NCBI GenBank assembly: GCA_029532415.1
Contig: JAQOTA010000065.1
Coordinates: forward strand, 930,001-994,000
Length of the DNA stretch: 64,000 nt
Direction of reading: 5' to 3'
From: Marasmius tenuissimus
Lineage: Eukaryota > Basidiomycota > Agaricomycetes > Agaricales > Marasmiaceae
The notes below the pieces were generated by a model that was not told where the DNA came from, did no database searches, and saw only the letters and a list, made by a program, of their open reading frames with translations. The translations under genes and the position numbers were made by a program. Of this stretch, positions 11,727-23,146 are shown in pieces (position 1 is the first letter of the stretch; the number at the start of each line of letters is the position of its first letter).

Positions 11727-14518
11727 TCAATTACAAAGCTTCAGGACCTCTTCGAGTTGCGTGCAGTACAGATCTTCGTCGCGGATATTCAACACGTTAT
11801 GTCTGGGTTACAATGAGTGAGGGAAGCTGAGGGACAACGAATCGGACGTACTTGATTTTAAGATGTGATCGAAGACCATCAAAGTTGAAGAGACCTGGAC
11901 GTTTGGTAGGCTTCGTTGACGCGCCGGTGGGTCGAGCATCGTCAGCGCCCGACCCACTATTAGGTGCGGCAGATGTGCCTTTATCAGCTGCCTTTCTACC
12001 CAAGTATATTTCCCCCGTCGTTCCAGGAGCACCATCGCCACTACTAGTGGTACTGGTAACCGCAGGGGGGTTAACAGCGGAAGAAGCAGTCACAAGCTCT
12101 TCATTGCCCTGGTTATTTGAATTGTTAGGCGGTCCACCATCATTCGGTGATGGCGTTGGTGCCCATTGAGCGCAATGCCTGCACCCAAACGCCACGACTT
12201 TCCGGGCGTTCTGTGCGCGCTTTTCCATCCCCAACAGTTTCTGTGCCAACTGGACGGGAGGATGAGTCGCCATCAATTCAGCCTCTTCATTCGTAGCGAG
12301 CCGTATTTGCATATCGTCATGACGATGAGAATGGCCAACCTGGACGGCGAGTATGTCAACAACTGAGAAAGGATGAAGTCGCGTCCAGTACGTACCACGT
12401 TCCCTGGAGTCACAATAATCAACGCATCGCAGCTCTGGCATACAATCTTATGCCCGAAGGCTTTCAAGGCTGCAATCGACGACGAATCCTCGGGATTGAC
12501 ATCGCAAAGCGCGACAACCTTCGTCATGGCATCGATGGCCTAAACCAGGTCATAAATCCTCTACACAAGCTAAAACATTTGGAATGAGACGTACCTTCTC
12601 ATCCTTCACAAAGTTCTCAATCTTCCATTGCGGTATGCGGCCCTTTTTCGAAGCTTCACACGTGTGTGCACAGACCCCAGCGAGATCGAGACATTCATCC
12701 TCTCGGTTCCTCATCTCAATCCTCGTACACCTCCCGCACCTGAACCTCGCCGTGACCCGCTGAGTAGGATGAAGCTTGTTCTTGCTTGCAGACTTCCATC
12801 CCGTCGGTAAACCCAACAACGTCAGCAAGTGATCCATAGCCTTCCCCCTCCACTCCTCCAGCTGGGTGTGTAGCAGAGATGTTATAACGGAGGACTTCAG
12901 CTCGTTGTCCAGATTGATATTGGGTTGGGAGTTCTTCTGCAGCTGGGCAACGATGGGTAGATCGCGGAATACCTCAAGCGTTGGGAGTGGCATTTCGAGT
13001 CGACCGGCGCGAAGACGGTTGTAGTGTTTTGCTACGCTGGCCCTAGCCTGTCGATACGTCTCCTCGTGGGTTCGTCTTGCCCGTTGTTCCTTGATCTTCA
13101 GTAGTTCGGCGTTGATGGTTGCTTGACGGACATCGTAATCTAGACGAAAAACTTAGTAGATGGACAGTGTCACCGCGAGCAAAAAAAATAAATTGCGAAC
13201 CAATGTCTGCGATATTTTCTAATGATTGATTCTTTGCTTGCAGAAGGGCCCCATAACTCGGGGTGGCAGCCAGGTCCCAATACTCTATGCCGTGAGCCTT
13301 AGCAATAGCCTGACCACTGGACGTGATTTATTTGTTTCAGTGAGCATGCCCTAACTAGATCGAACAGGGATCATACTTACATCTTCTCGTTTCCGTTTTT
13401 CACAGTCTTGATGGCGTTCTCAAACTTGAACTTCCAGCGGTACAATGATACGCACATCTGCGGAAGGCTAAGCGACCGACCTACAGCAGAAAAGAAGAGG
13501 ACTTGGTCAACTAACCTTCATGTATTCATGGTTCTCTCGTGTCCGTGTTTCACAGCGCTTGATTTTCATAGGTATGTCAAGACATGATCAAGGGCAGGGA
13601 AGACTGACGTTACACACCTGGACATACACCTCAAATCGCTCTGGTGTCGAAGATTCATCCAAGTACTCTTGGAGCGCTGCAGTCAGATCGGAGGTGCGAA
13701 AAGTCGCTGTATTTTGTGGCCCTGGAAGGGGGGAAAGTGAATGTTAGCACACCGGCGGATTCGGCCGACTTTTTGGAGGTTGGACATACACGTTTGCACA
13801 CCATTGAGACCTTTGGCCATGGGAAGAAAGCAAGTACTTGCTTCGACCATAGGGAGAGTTGAGAAGTAAGGACGATCTCGATGGGAGTCCAGAACATTGG
13901 TCATATTCAGAAAATCTGGGACTGTCGCTTGCGTGATGATGCACTTTGGAGGAGCAGTCAGGTTGTTTTTGCACTCAGTCTGTAGGTATAGACGAAATGA
14001 CGTTAAATAGATGGATAGCGTCGTTGATGTGTGGTGATTGAGGTGCTAACCTTTCGACACAACTTGAGTCTCAATCCGTGGGACCCCTGCATCAGGGGTG
14101 CATGATCACCACAAACCTAAGCAAGCCCAAGTGAAAGAAGCAAGGTCAGTCGATAATACTGTCACAGTATCTAAGTTGCCCGACGCACCTCGCAATTGGA
14201 ATCATTGAACACAAAAGCAGCGTATCCAGGCTCTGTAAACTTCCCAACAGGTTCAGGAAGAGGTTCAGGCTTGCAGTTCTCGCGGCAATATCTCCAAATG
14301 AATTGGTTTGTCTCGTTGAGCAACGTATAGCACAAAGCCTTGCAAGATCGTGCAACGGCTAGCACATCGCGCGGAGATTTCGTATACAGAAGAATTTCCG
14401 CTATAAGTTCGACTGGAAGTTTAGAGAGGTGACATTCTGGGGGGAGGTCGAGAAGATGATTTTTCTTTGACGTTCTTCCTTTCTTCTTCTTTGACTGCGA
14501 TGTGGCAACACTACTCAT
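11727..14518 (-). CDS. F-box protein with Cys-rich central region, 725 aa
   Basis: Eleven exons (14518-14189, 14116-14051, 13979-13790, 13721-13618, 13557-13516, 13457-13381, 13316-13201, 13139-12595, 12539-12396, 12339-11852, 11802-11727) total 2178 nt, all phases consistent. A Lys-rich N-terminus precedes an F-box (LSKLPVELIAEILLYTKSP, then RSCKALCYTLL), so the product is probably a substrate adaptor of an SCF ubiquitin ligase. The middle is Arg/Lys-rich and helical. It is followed by several Cys pairs (RCGRCTRI, CQSCDALI, GCRHCAQ) that could bind zinc, then an Asn/Pro/Ser-rich linker and a conserved-looking end (RSHLKIKHNVLNIRDEDLY). The arrangement is the common agaric F-box type; the substrate cannot be inferred. 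It is divergent from the SR-protein gene. Confidence 0.82.
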
Positions 14519-15452
14519 AGATTAGAGTTCAGCGTTGCTTCAAGTTATCGTGAGGTATAAGAGGCCAGAGAGATGGAGAGAATGAGATACTGCGAAGAGA
14601 CCAATGTAGACCAACGTGAAAGAGACAAAGGCGCCGAGTTGGTCGCTTACTGATAACCGTTTAAGTTGTCGGGATTACATAACCCCTCCTGAGTCGGGCC
14701 GGGCAGCGGCCGCTCCAGCGCTCAGATAACTGTAGTCTGCGTACCGTTTACAGCAAAATTAGTTAAACGGATCACTACCACCAGCTGCGATTGACCTGCG
14801 TTGAGGACCTCTTTCCTTGATTTGCCTCAGCTTTCAACAAAGAAACTGCTCTGAAGATAACTTGCGGGAAAACAAAGCGTTCAGGACCCCCGCTTTAGGA
14901 AGCCGGACGTGTAGTACCCCTTAATTTCTCGAGGTATGCATATGTTTCTTTGAACCGTTAGAATTAGGCTTTAGCGAGTCAGAGCTCCTGCAGTTAGTCT
15001 CAAGATCCAATCGAAACGAGGAGAGTAGCACTAGCTTGCACAGGATGTACAAGTCATTGCAAGCCAAACAATGAACTTGAGGCGGCCACAGGAGGCGCCT
15101 GACGCGGGAGCCTGGAGGGCGTCGATTGACACTGGCGCCCAAGTATTCGATAGCGCTTACCGTGAGGTTTAATACGTTAATCTGGGAATAAGATTCTAGT
15201 GCGCACTGAGCGTTTGAGAGAAGTCATCTCGGAGGTCCAAAAGTTTCCATGGCCTTCCATACAAGCCCTCTCGGATTTTTCCGCTAGCATTAATCGTGGC
15301 AGTGCCAGAGGATTAGACTCCGACCACGACTGTAACGACCCCAACCTAAACAGTAACCACCATCTAGTGGCGACCTACACCTGAGTTGTACTCGAATTTT
15401 AGGGCTTCCAACCGTACACTAGTCTCATCGGCGTCTCAAAAAATCACTCGAG
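14519..15452. other. Divergent promoter region with CCGTTTA repeats
   Basis: Intergenic region between the F-box gene (-) and the SR-protein gene (+). CCGTTTA occurs at about 14658 and 14744-14750, and its inverted copy TAAACGG at 14764-14770, giving a 7-bp palindrome with a 13-base gap. I see no coding or RNA signal. Confidence 0.35.
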
Positions 15453-16622
15453 ATGCGAACAATTCTCTTTGTCAGAGGATTTCATTCTTCTACTCGTGCA
15501 AGAGACCTTGCATATGAATTTGAGAGGTGCGTACGCTGTCTTTCTGGTGGCTTTATAAATGGCTCGATTGACGAACTGGTATAGATTCGGACCTCTGGTT
15601 CGTTGCGATGTACCTGCTCCTCGAAACCCTAGCGCCCACTCTTCGCCGTGAGTATCTCCGCCATTTCGATTCTTTTTACCCTTTCTGCGCCTGCAACAAC
15701 GACGTCGCGATTGCTCTTGGTCGATTCATCCTCCATACACGAAAAAACACGCAGCTTCCACGATACGCTCCTCGAGCTCTACTTGCACGTGTCGAACCCG
15801 AAAAAGAGATAACCAAAAAATACGAGAAAAACGTGGACCCGAGAACGAGAACCTGCGTTGTGACTACTTCGCTGCTTATCGATTTGTCTCGATTTTGAAC
15901 ATTTGCAAAATTCCTCATATCAGAAACCCGAACCGAACTGAACACTCAACGGACTTGCACGCACCAGTTACGCATTTGTCGAATTCCGCAGCGCTCGTGA
16001 TGCAGAAGACGCTTATAACGACATGTGAGCTTCATGCCATTTTCTTGTCAATGTTCCGCTTCCCTAACAATCAAATTTCACTTTTAGGGATGGTCGCGTG
16101 TTCGAAGGGAGCCGATTGAGTATCGAGGTGAGATGACTATCGTTGCTTGGTGTATTCTACGCGCTCATCACTCGTCATTTCCAAAAGTGGGCCAAGAAAC
16201 CCCCTTCATCTGTCTGGCGCTTCGACCGACGAGACCCACCTTCTCGTTCATCCCGCGATAGAGACCGTTCTCGTAGCCCAAGACGCAGTGATCGCGACCG
16301 CTACGCTGACGATAGGGACCGTCGAGACAGAGACCGGCACAGCGACCGATACGCGGAGGATAGAGACCGCCGCGATAGGGAAAGATACGCAGACGATAGG
16401 GATCGCCGAGACCGCGACAGATACGACGACCACGATCGTGGAAGGGAGCGTCGAAGGACCCGAAGCCCACCCCCTCCGGCCAATGGGGATCGCTACGCTG
16501 AGAGAAGGAGTGCGAGTCCTGATCGCAGAGACAGGGACAGAGCTAGGACGCCGCCTCCGCCCATCGCTACAGCAATGGCGGATACACGGGAACTGCGAGG
16601 AGACGGAGGGTATGCCCACTGA
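15453..16622 (+). CDS. SR-type splicing factor (RRM + RS domain), 222 aa
   Basis: Five exons (15453-15526, 15585-15647, 15968-16024, 16088-16127, 16188-16622) total 669 nt in phase. The N-terminal half is one RRM: RNP2 appears as TILFVRGF, RNP1-like YAFVEFRS follows after the second intron, and the last strand is DGRVFEGSRLSIEWA. The C-terminal half is an RS/RD domain with repeated RDRD, SRSPRR, RYADDRDRRDRD and SPPPP. This is the architecture of SR proteins that bind exonic RNA and promote splicing in the nucleus. The second intron (15648-15967) is 320 bp, far longer than its neighbours; SR genes often regulate themselves through such introns. The gene is convergent with the PPR-like gene. 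Confidence 0.85.
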
Positions 16623-17016
16623 CAGAGTAAACAAGCGCAACGAAGCTCTGATTCTCCTCATATGCGTTTGATGGACCCCACACGTTTTTGGACACCCCCT
16701 CCTCTTGATGTAGTCTTTTTACACTACTCATTTCTTGTTGCGGCTACTTGCAGCCAATTTGTATCATATATACCTTCGTTCTTCGTATGTAGTCGAAAGT
16801 ACCCTAGTATCACTCACCAGTGCATGTTGGTGGCACTTATACACCATGATTGACAGTAACATCTGTGTCGCGAGCGTGTCTCGTCCTTTAATTGAAGATT
16901 ATTTCGGCCGTTTGACGATGTTTCCATTATTCAAATTTCTAAGCAAGGTACAATACAGATTCAGAATATTAGCTCGGAGTAAGAAACCACCATTCGAGTA
17001 TATAACATAGATTTTG
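16623..17016. other. Convergent 3' spacer
   Basis: AT-richer 3' flanks of two convergent genes. No gene or repeat was recognised. Confidence 0.5.
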
Positions 17017-19964
17017 TTACGACTCCCTCATCCGTAAAATGTTTTTCCTCCACTTCGTGAAAATCCCGGAATCAGGCATAAGACTCCTTCTTCCACTGCG
17101 TCCACTCCTGTCAACAATGCGACTAGCCTCAACCTCACCAACCCAATCCTCTATCCAGCGCACGAACTTCGCGTACTCTCCCTTGGGACCCCACCCAAAT
17201 GTCAATTCGTCAACCTCAGCCATTTCGTCCTTCCGACCTCTCCACCTTCTGATTTCGTCGACCAGAGGAGGCACATCTCCGTCTCCACCATGTTCACCAA
17301 AGAGTATCATTGCAGCGGCGATAGTGTCTCGAGAAGGCTGTATACCCAGGTATCGTTGCCAGGCAAGAACGAGAGGCACCTCGGCGATGGGAGGAATGAA
17401 GGCGGAAGGCTCGGCATTGGTGACGATTGGGGAGTTCTCGGATGACTTACGAGATGTACTCAAAGATGAACGGGAAGGGCTGGAGAATAGAGGTCTCTCT
17501 TGTGGAGCAAGTCCCAAGACAAGGATGTAATCGCGAAAATGCGTGTCTTGCAGGACGACCTGGGGATATGAGGGGAGTTGATGGGGATCAAGTTGCCTGC
17601 TGCGGAGTAGGCTCGCGAGGGTTACGCGCTCCTCGTGAGGGGATACAGGGAATGGTACCCTCAAAGAGTCTAGGAACGAATCCGAATCTCGGGGGAGCGG
17701 TCTCGCAGGGGAGGTAGTAGCTAAGAGGGAATCCACTGCCATTCTTCCGCGATCAGTGTCGATGAAGTGATCATGCTGACTCCCCTCGATCGGTGCCATG
17801 CCTCTTGTCCACGCTTGTCCAACTACACAAGACCAAAAGATCCGCTGGATTCGACTTAGCAACGTTTCACCCTCCCAAAATCTCCCAGGCTTATAAGGAA
17901 CTAAGTTGTCCCTCGGCCCAACAATATCCTCTATCTCACGCAAAATGATAGCAGTCTCTCGGCCTTCGGCACCCAGTCCCCGATACATCTCTCCTTCTTC
18001 TGGATCTTGCTCTTTACGTCGTGCCACCTGTCCTTGCTTCAGGAACAACCAGAACCCTTTCCAACCACCATGTATCTCCCCGTCGGCCCGCTGAGATTTT
18101 CGGGCGCACTGTAGAAGCACACTAATAGCACGATTACTTGGCCAGACGGAGAACAACCTGACGCTATTCTGGAAGAGCCAAAAAACGCAGTCGTATCGAC
18201 CGATACGCATGAGTGCGACCATGAAATCGGCCATGGCGACCGCGGAAAGTCGCGTTTTGGGAAAGATGTCCTTCGGGTTTGGCTTCTCCTCGTCATTCTG
18301 GTCTGCAGTCTCAATGACCGTATAGGGTATTGGGGTTCGTGCGACTAGGCAGTGGTCGCTTAGAAGCGCGAAAGCCTTATGCGGCTTGCCAACTCGGGTG
18401 AGAGCCTCGAGACCAACCGCAACCGCGTGCGCATCAAGGGGGAATCCTATGCTCCGCAGATGCTGGAAATATTGTTCAGCAAGGAGGAAGGCACCGTTGG
18501 GTTCGTAAGTAAATTTGTCGGATGAATTGGCAATGCTGGGAGAGGAAGAACGTTCACCGCGGACAAGAAGTGCCCGAATGAGCTCGGTATACAGACCCAG
18601 GGTTGGTCGAACACGGGATTTATGCTGAGGAGAAGACGGAATACCCCACTCGAAAAAGTTGACGACCTCTCGCGCGGAGAATTGGGAGGTGTCCCGAGCA
18701 GCTCTTCTGAAACCGGAGATCCATTCCGACTGTAATTGGCGTGGTAAGCTCTGGAATTCTTCGGATGGCGTGTAGAACCAGTCAGGAAGAGGTGTCGGCG
18801 TCGGACCATCAAACTTTGTATCGTTGCTCTGTTCTTCCTCCTCAAAGATAAGTTCTGTCGGGCGGACAGCTGGAGTTGGGGAGGAGGGCGACGAGGGTTC
18901 AGCGAGACTTTCGAGGAATCGAATGGCGGATAAACGGTCCTCCGTTCCCTCTCTGGCTGTGAAGAAACCTTTGTCCTTCCTCATCTCTTCCACAGCTTTC
19001 TCGTATTCTTCGTCATTCTCGATGGCGGGCTTCGGGCCGGTGAACAATCTAACGTATTCGTCCAGCTGTCCCGTCTTGGGAACATATCCTTCCCAAACTG
19101 CACGCTCCCTCAACCATTTCGTCAATTCCATTACAACGAACCTATCCCTCAACAACTCGTCGCAAGTATCCTGCCACAGCGATAGCTTCCTTGTATCCAT
19201 CGCTCTAAGCAAGGTTACAGCGGAAGACGCGGCCTGGATTGAGTGAATAGGGTTTCTCGCAATGGCTTGCAAGAGTAAGTTGAAGTGGATTTTGGAGTTA
19301 CGCGCGCTAACGTCGCTCGCATGGTATTTGGGAGTGAAATCGAGTTGGAGAAACTGGGATGTGAGAAGCTGCATGGGGAGCACGGCGTTGAATTTGGCTA
19401 GTTGGAACATGGACATTATGATGAGACCACCTTTGAGATCGGGAGGAAGGTGGTTCAGGTAGGCAAGGGTGAGCGAAAGCATAGTATCCGTTGCGTGTGG
19501 AGGAGCGCGAACTTTGTGTGATATAAGGTAGAAGATGATCCACGGAGGAAGCAATTTTGGTTTGGATGGCGGTGAATGGATGTCGTTGAGCTGAGATGAA
19601 GCATGATTGTCTGTAGGCGGTGCTGCTTCATCCTCAGTCACGAACCCTCGCTGATGAAGCAAGCGACAGCGTGATCAATATTCCTAGCATTCACGACGGA
19701 CTTCCATTTCTCCAGTTCGTCTTTGCCTTCTGAGAGCCCGTTCGTCTCCAATAACTTGGGCTGAAAGTATCCGGGAGATAAAGGAGCCCTCCGTAGATGA
19801 TGGGAGGGGTTTTCTATGGCCTTGACAAAATTATAAACCGAATTTCTCGTTTCCTTGTGGTCTAAAAGTACTTGGAGAAACCTCGAGGGCTTGAAGGAGT
19901 GGAAAGGCGAGGATATTGCGCGCAGCGGGGCACTACTCGACAAGTACCGTCTCCATGGCCGCAT
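17017..19964 (-). CDS. Mitochondrial PPR-like protein, about 970 aa
   Basis: Two open segments on the minus strand: 19964-19646 and 19610-17017. The first encodes an Arg/Ser-rich, mitochondrial-targeting-like N-terminus (MRPWRRYLSSSAPLRAIS) and a helical part (WKSVVNARNIDHAVACF). The second continues with LPPWIIFYLISHKVR and long helical repeats typical of fungal organellar RNA-maintenance proteins (AVGLEALTRVGKPHKAFALL, AMADFMVALMRIGRYDCV). The two frames join in phase only through a very short 35-bp GT-AG intron (19645-19611). A 44-bp alternative would delete a conserved-looking helix, and a frameshift is also possible. The protein is probably a mitochondrial RNA-processing or translation factor, but no exact orthologue was identified. 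A candidate intron in the 5' leader lies at 19977-20032. Confidence 0.72.
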
Positions 19965-20848
19965 TCCATTTCACATCTAAGGACATTACTTGTTCAGATA
20001 TAAGAACCACAGGTAAACGAGTGTAAACTCACCAAGTATCTGCGGTGGTACTTGATGTTGTTGAAGTTCGTGTCGCACGTCGAAAATTTGCGGACGAAAC
20101 CCGAGCATCCCAAAGTGGTATAACATTCTCACGACTAGTAACCCCGGTGGTGACCGTTCCAATCCTTGCCCTTCGACACGATTCACCACCACCATCACTG
20201 TCGATATCCAGGCTTCGGACAGCGGACTTTCAGCACTTCAACCCAACATCGTCAGATAATGACACTACGGGACATATCTCTCAGAAATGATGCTCCGGAT
20301 GACTCTATCAATTGCAAACCGCCAGGGCGTTTAATTATAAGGCTATCACAGTTGGGGAAAAGACGCTGATAAAGGGCGGCCGCGATTACCAGACACAGTT
20401 AAACTGTGGCAAATCCAGGCTTATCCCTCCTGTGGGTAGCGGACTCTTCAAATGATCCAGCGGAAATTCGTCTCCGCGTACCGGAAGAATGTTCAGATCT
20501 ATCAAGCGCAGAGAACGTGAGTGCTCAGACTTTTAGTCGGGTAAAGGCCCTCTAACGACACGCAAGTCAGCTGCCCTTACAGTATTCACGCGCCTGGAAC
20601 GTTCGGAATGATGAAACCCCCAAAAGGCTTCAAAAGACCTTACGGTAACGGAGGTTGAACGTGAACTTGTGGCTCGGCAAAGCGATTGAAAGAGGGGCGC
20701 GGACTCTGATCCGGTCTAGATCTTATCAGATAATCTTACTCGGGGCGATAACATATTTATCTGCCAGATAAAATGTCTCAGCTTCATAAGTAGGTCACTG
20801 ATGACTTCCGTATCTCTCCCCCAACAATACACCCGCCGAGCGTGCAGT
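19965..20848. other. Divergent promoter region
   Basis: Shared upstream region of the PPR-like gene (-) and an F-box/LRR gene (+). On the minus strand a GTGAGT...TCCTTAG segment (20032-19977) looks like an intron in the 5' leader of the PPR-like gene. Nothing else was recognised. Confidence 0.4.
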
Positions 20849-22262
20849 ATGCCTTTCCTGCCTTTGGAGCTTGTCATTATCGTCCTCCGAGAGCTAGGTG
20901 ACGCGAAGTACGCCCTATGTCGCGCCTCTCTCGTCTGTCGATCCTGGCTACCCGTTGCCCGCTCCCTCCTCTTCCGACACATCCGCATCCAACCGCTTGG
21001 CCTTGAATGCCAGCTGGTGCTTGGTCTCTGCGAAAGCCCGCTGGAGACCTTCTCCCTCGCCCGTGCACACGAGCTTTCCATCGACTCCCGACACCACACG
21101 GTTGTTCCACCAACCCCCCACCCGACAGACCTCAATTGTCTGTTAAATTGGCGTTCCTCTGATGGTCAACGGACCCTCACTACTGTCCTCGAACACGTAT
21201 CTGACCTCAAGCTCTCCGGTCTACGATGGTGGACGCTAGACAGCTGTGCAAAGCGCACCATGCTCGATGGGTTCCGCTCTGTGACCAAACTCCACTTATC
21301 GCGTCTCCTTTTCGACGTATTTGACACCCCAACATCCAATGCGACAGACGACTTTGTCGCGCTCCTCAACTCTTTCCCGGCCCTGGAAGCCCTCGACGTC
21401 GAGTCTATTCATCTTCCACTGAACAGCGCTCAACGCGAGCATCGCGTGGTTCCTACCAAGCTTCGGAGCATCTCCTTGAAAGAGGTCGGTGGAAACTCTA
21501 GAGTGATGGAATGCCTGGCTCCGTGTCCAAACGTGGAGGTGCTCGCATTCACCAACCTACGTCCGCGTCATTGGTTTTTACTCACGCCGGAGTGGGCGAC
21601 CGCACTGGCAGGCATCCTGAATTCAGCCGGCGAATCGTTGAAAGAGCTGACTCTGGCGATCCCACCCGGGCTCGTAGATCCCCAGGCATCCCCTGCGTTG
21701 GGTAAGTCTCTTCACACGCACACGCTGAATCACATTGTTCTCAACCTCATCATCACCGCGCTAGATCTCTTCCTGGAACTACTCAATATCTCCACCACCC
21801 CCAACCTCGAACACATCAACGTCTCTACTGACGACCCCCTCTTCACTCTCTCGTTCCTCCAACGCCTCGCCGCGAGCTACGATCACTTCGCCGGTGCGTC
21901 TCTCCGGTCGCTCTCCATCCCGTCGTTGGCTTCCCTACCCCAAAACCCCGACCATTTCAATTTCGGGCAACTCGATCGGTTACTTCAGCACCCCGTCTTC
22001 GCGAAAGTGCATGAGCTTAACTTTCAAATACACGCTCATGCCTATGGGGAGCTCATATACATGCTCGACCCAAATGAACGTGGGCAAGGAGCCGATTCGT
22101 TGTTCGAGATGGTGATTAAAAGAAAGATTTCCGAGTTTCGTAGGCTCATGCCGTTGTGCGATGAGAGAGGTATTTTGCGCGCGGAGGTTGTGTTTTGGTA
22201 TGTGTTCTCTGTTTCTCCGAGGTTGGTGTGATGCTAATCAAAGGATCTTTTCCTCCAGTTGA
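20849..22262 (+). CDS. F-box/LRR-like protein A, 429 aa
   Basis: Three exons (20849-21701, 21765-22197, 22259-22262) total 1290 nt. The start at 20849 is chosen because it opens directly into the F-box-like motif (MPFLPLELVIIVLREL, then CRASLVCRSWLPVARSLLF); 20801 is an in-frame alternative. The rest is made of Leu-rich segments (LRSISLKEV, LKELTLAIP), the usual substrate-recognition part of SCF adaptors. Intron 1 (21702-21764, 63 bp) has perfect ends (GTAAGT...CTAG) but is a multiple of three without a stop, so retention would add 21 residues. The last intron leaves a 4-nt terminal exon. The C-terminus (CDERGILRAEVVF) matches that of the convergent gene at 23147-24356, so the two are paralogues. 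Confidence 0.78.
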
Positions 22263-23146
22263 TCTCATATAAGGACGATTGTTTCATTTTTCAAAAGTAC
22301 TCTATATAATGTACGGTCATCTAGGCCGTCGGTATATACTCTGTCTTGACCAATGCTGAATGGATGGCATGCGTTACCACTCTGAAGTGTGCCGAGCAAT
22401 ACGAGGGAAGGCCGGTCTATGATTATCTGCCCTATTCCATCTATTGCATCCTTAAAGCTTTTGAAGCACGAGAGAAGTCCTCAGCTGAGACTCAGACTGT
22501 CATCGAGATTCTAATTGGTTACTATAAGGCTAACAGCGGACGACAGGTCGAATTATGGATAGTGAAAACATGTGGAGGCACCGTCAACGTTACCACCATA
22601 TTGGTACTGATTGTGGCCCAAAGGCTCCAGTCCTGGTAATCCTTCTTACATCTTCATCATGACGGGACGTGCATCCCACGACACCCCGCTCGAGTCCGGG
22701 GACACGATGCGATCGTTTACCTTGAAGTCTCCGCCTTTGTTCAGCCTCTTTATCCTGGCTGATAGCGCCCCGTAGATCTCTCGGAGACAGTGTGATACGA
22801 TAGTGTAGGCCCACAAGCCCGGAGACTGTGTCTTGCGTCCTACCGGAGCCCAACGCCAAGTATTTTACCTAGGAGGCGATCAGGACTTGGTCTTCGCTGG
22901 TATGCATTACTTCCTACGAAGGGGCTTCTACCCATAACGTGAGGCCTGATTAATGATTCCACCCGGCTAGAAATCGCGATTCGCGACCGAAAAGGAGATG
23001 AACGAAAGCCATCATGACGTCGTTAGGAAGATATCTTGCCGATGTGGGGTTGCGGGAGCAGGAATAGCTACCGTGCAAGTAAGCTGAGCAGGGTCGAAAG
23101 TTGGAACCACTGTCATCGAGATAACAAAGTAAGCGTGAAGGACCGG
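22263..23146. other. Spacer between two convergent F-box paralogues
   Basis: About 0.9 kb. It contains a coding-like minus-strand exon (22646-22825) and a weak plus-strand open stretch (22346-22639) without a recognisable family. Confidence 0.4.
22646..22825 (-). pseudogene. Coding-like exon remnant, unknown family (59 codons)
   Basis: After a CACAG acceptor at 22826-22830 the minus strand stays open for 59 codons to a TAA at 22646. The composition is protein-like (LWAYTIVSHCLREIYGALS, VNDRIVSPDSSGVSWDARP). Upstream, only a doubtful 43-bp intron leads to a further short open stretch. I do not recognise the family. It looks like the last exon of a decayed or truncated gene left between the two F-box paralogues. 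Confidence 0.3.

Noticed and set aside
14744..14770. CCGTTTA inverted repeat as a possible transposon end
   Set aside because: Too short (7 bp), with no target-site duplication or transposase nearby; kept only as a promoter note.
16147..16671. Long open stretches on both strands over the RS-domain exon
   Set aside because: They are shadows of the repetitive Arg/Asp/Ser codons of the SR protein.
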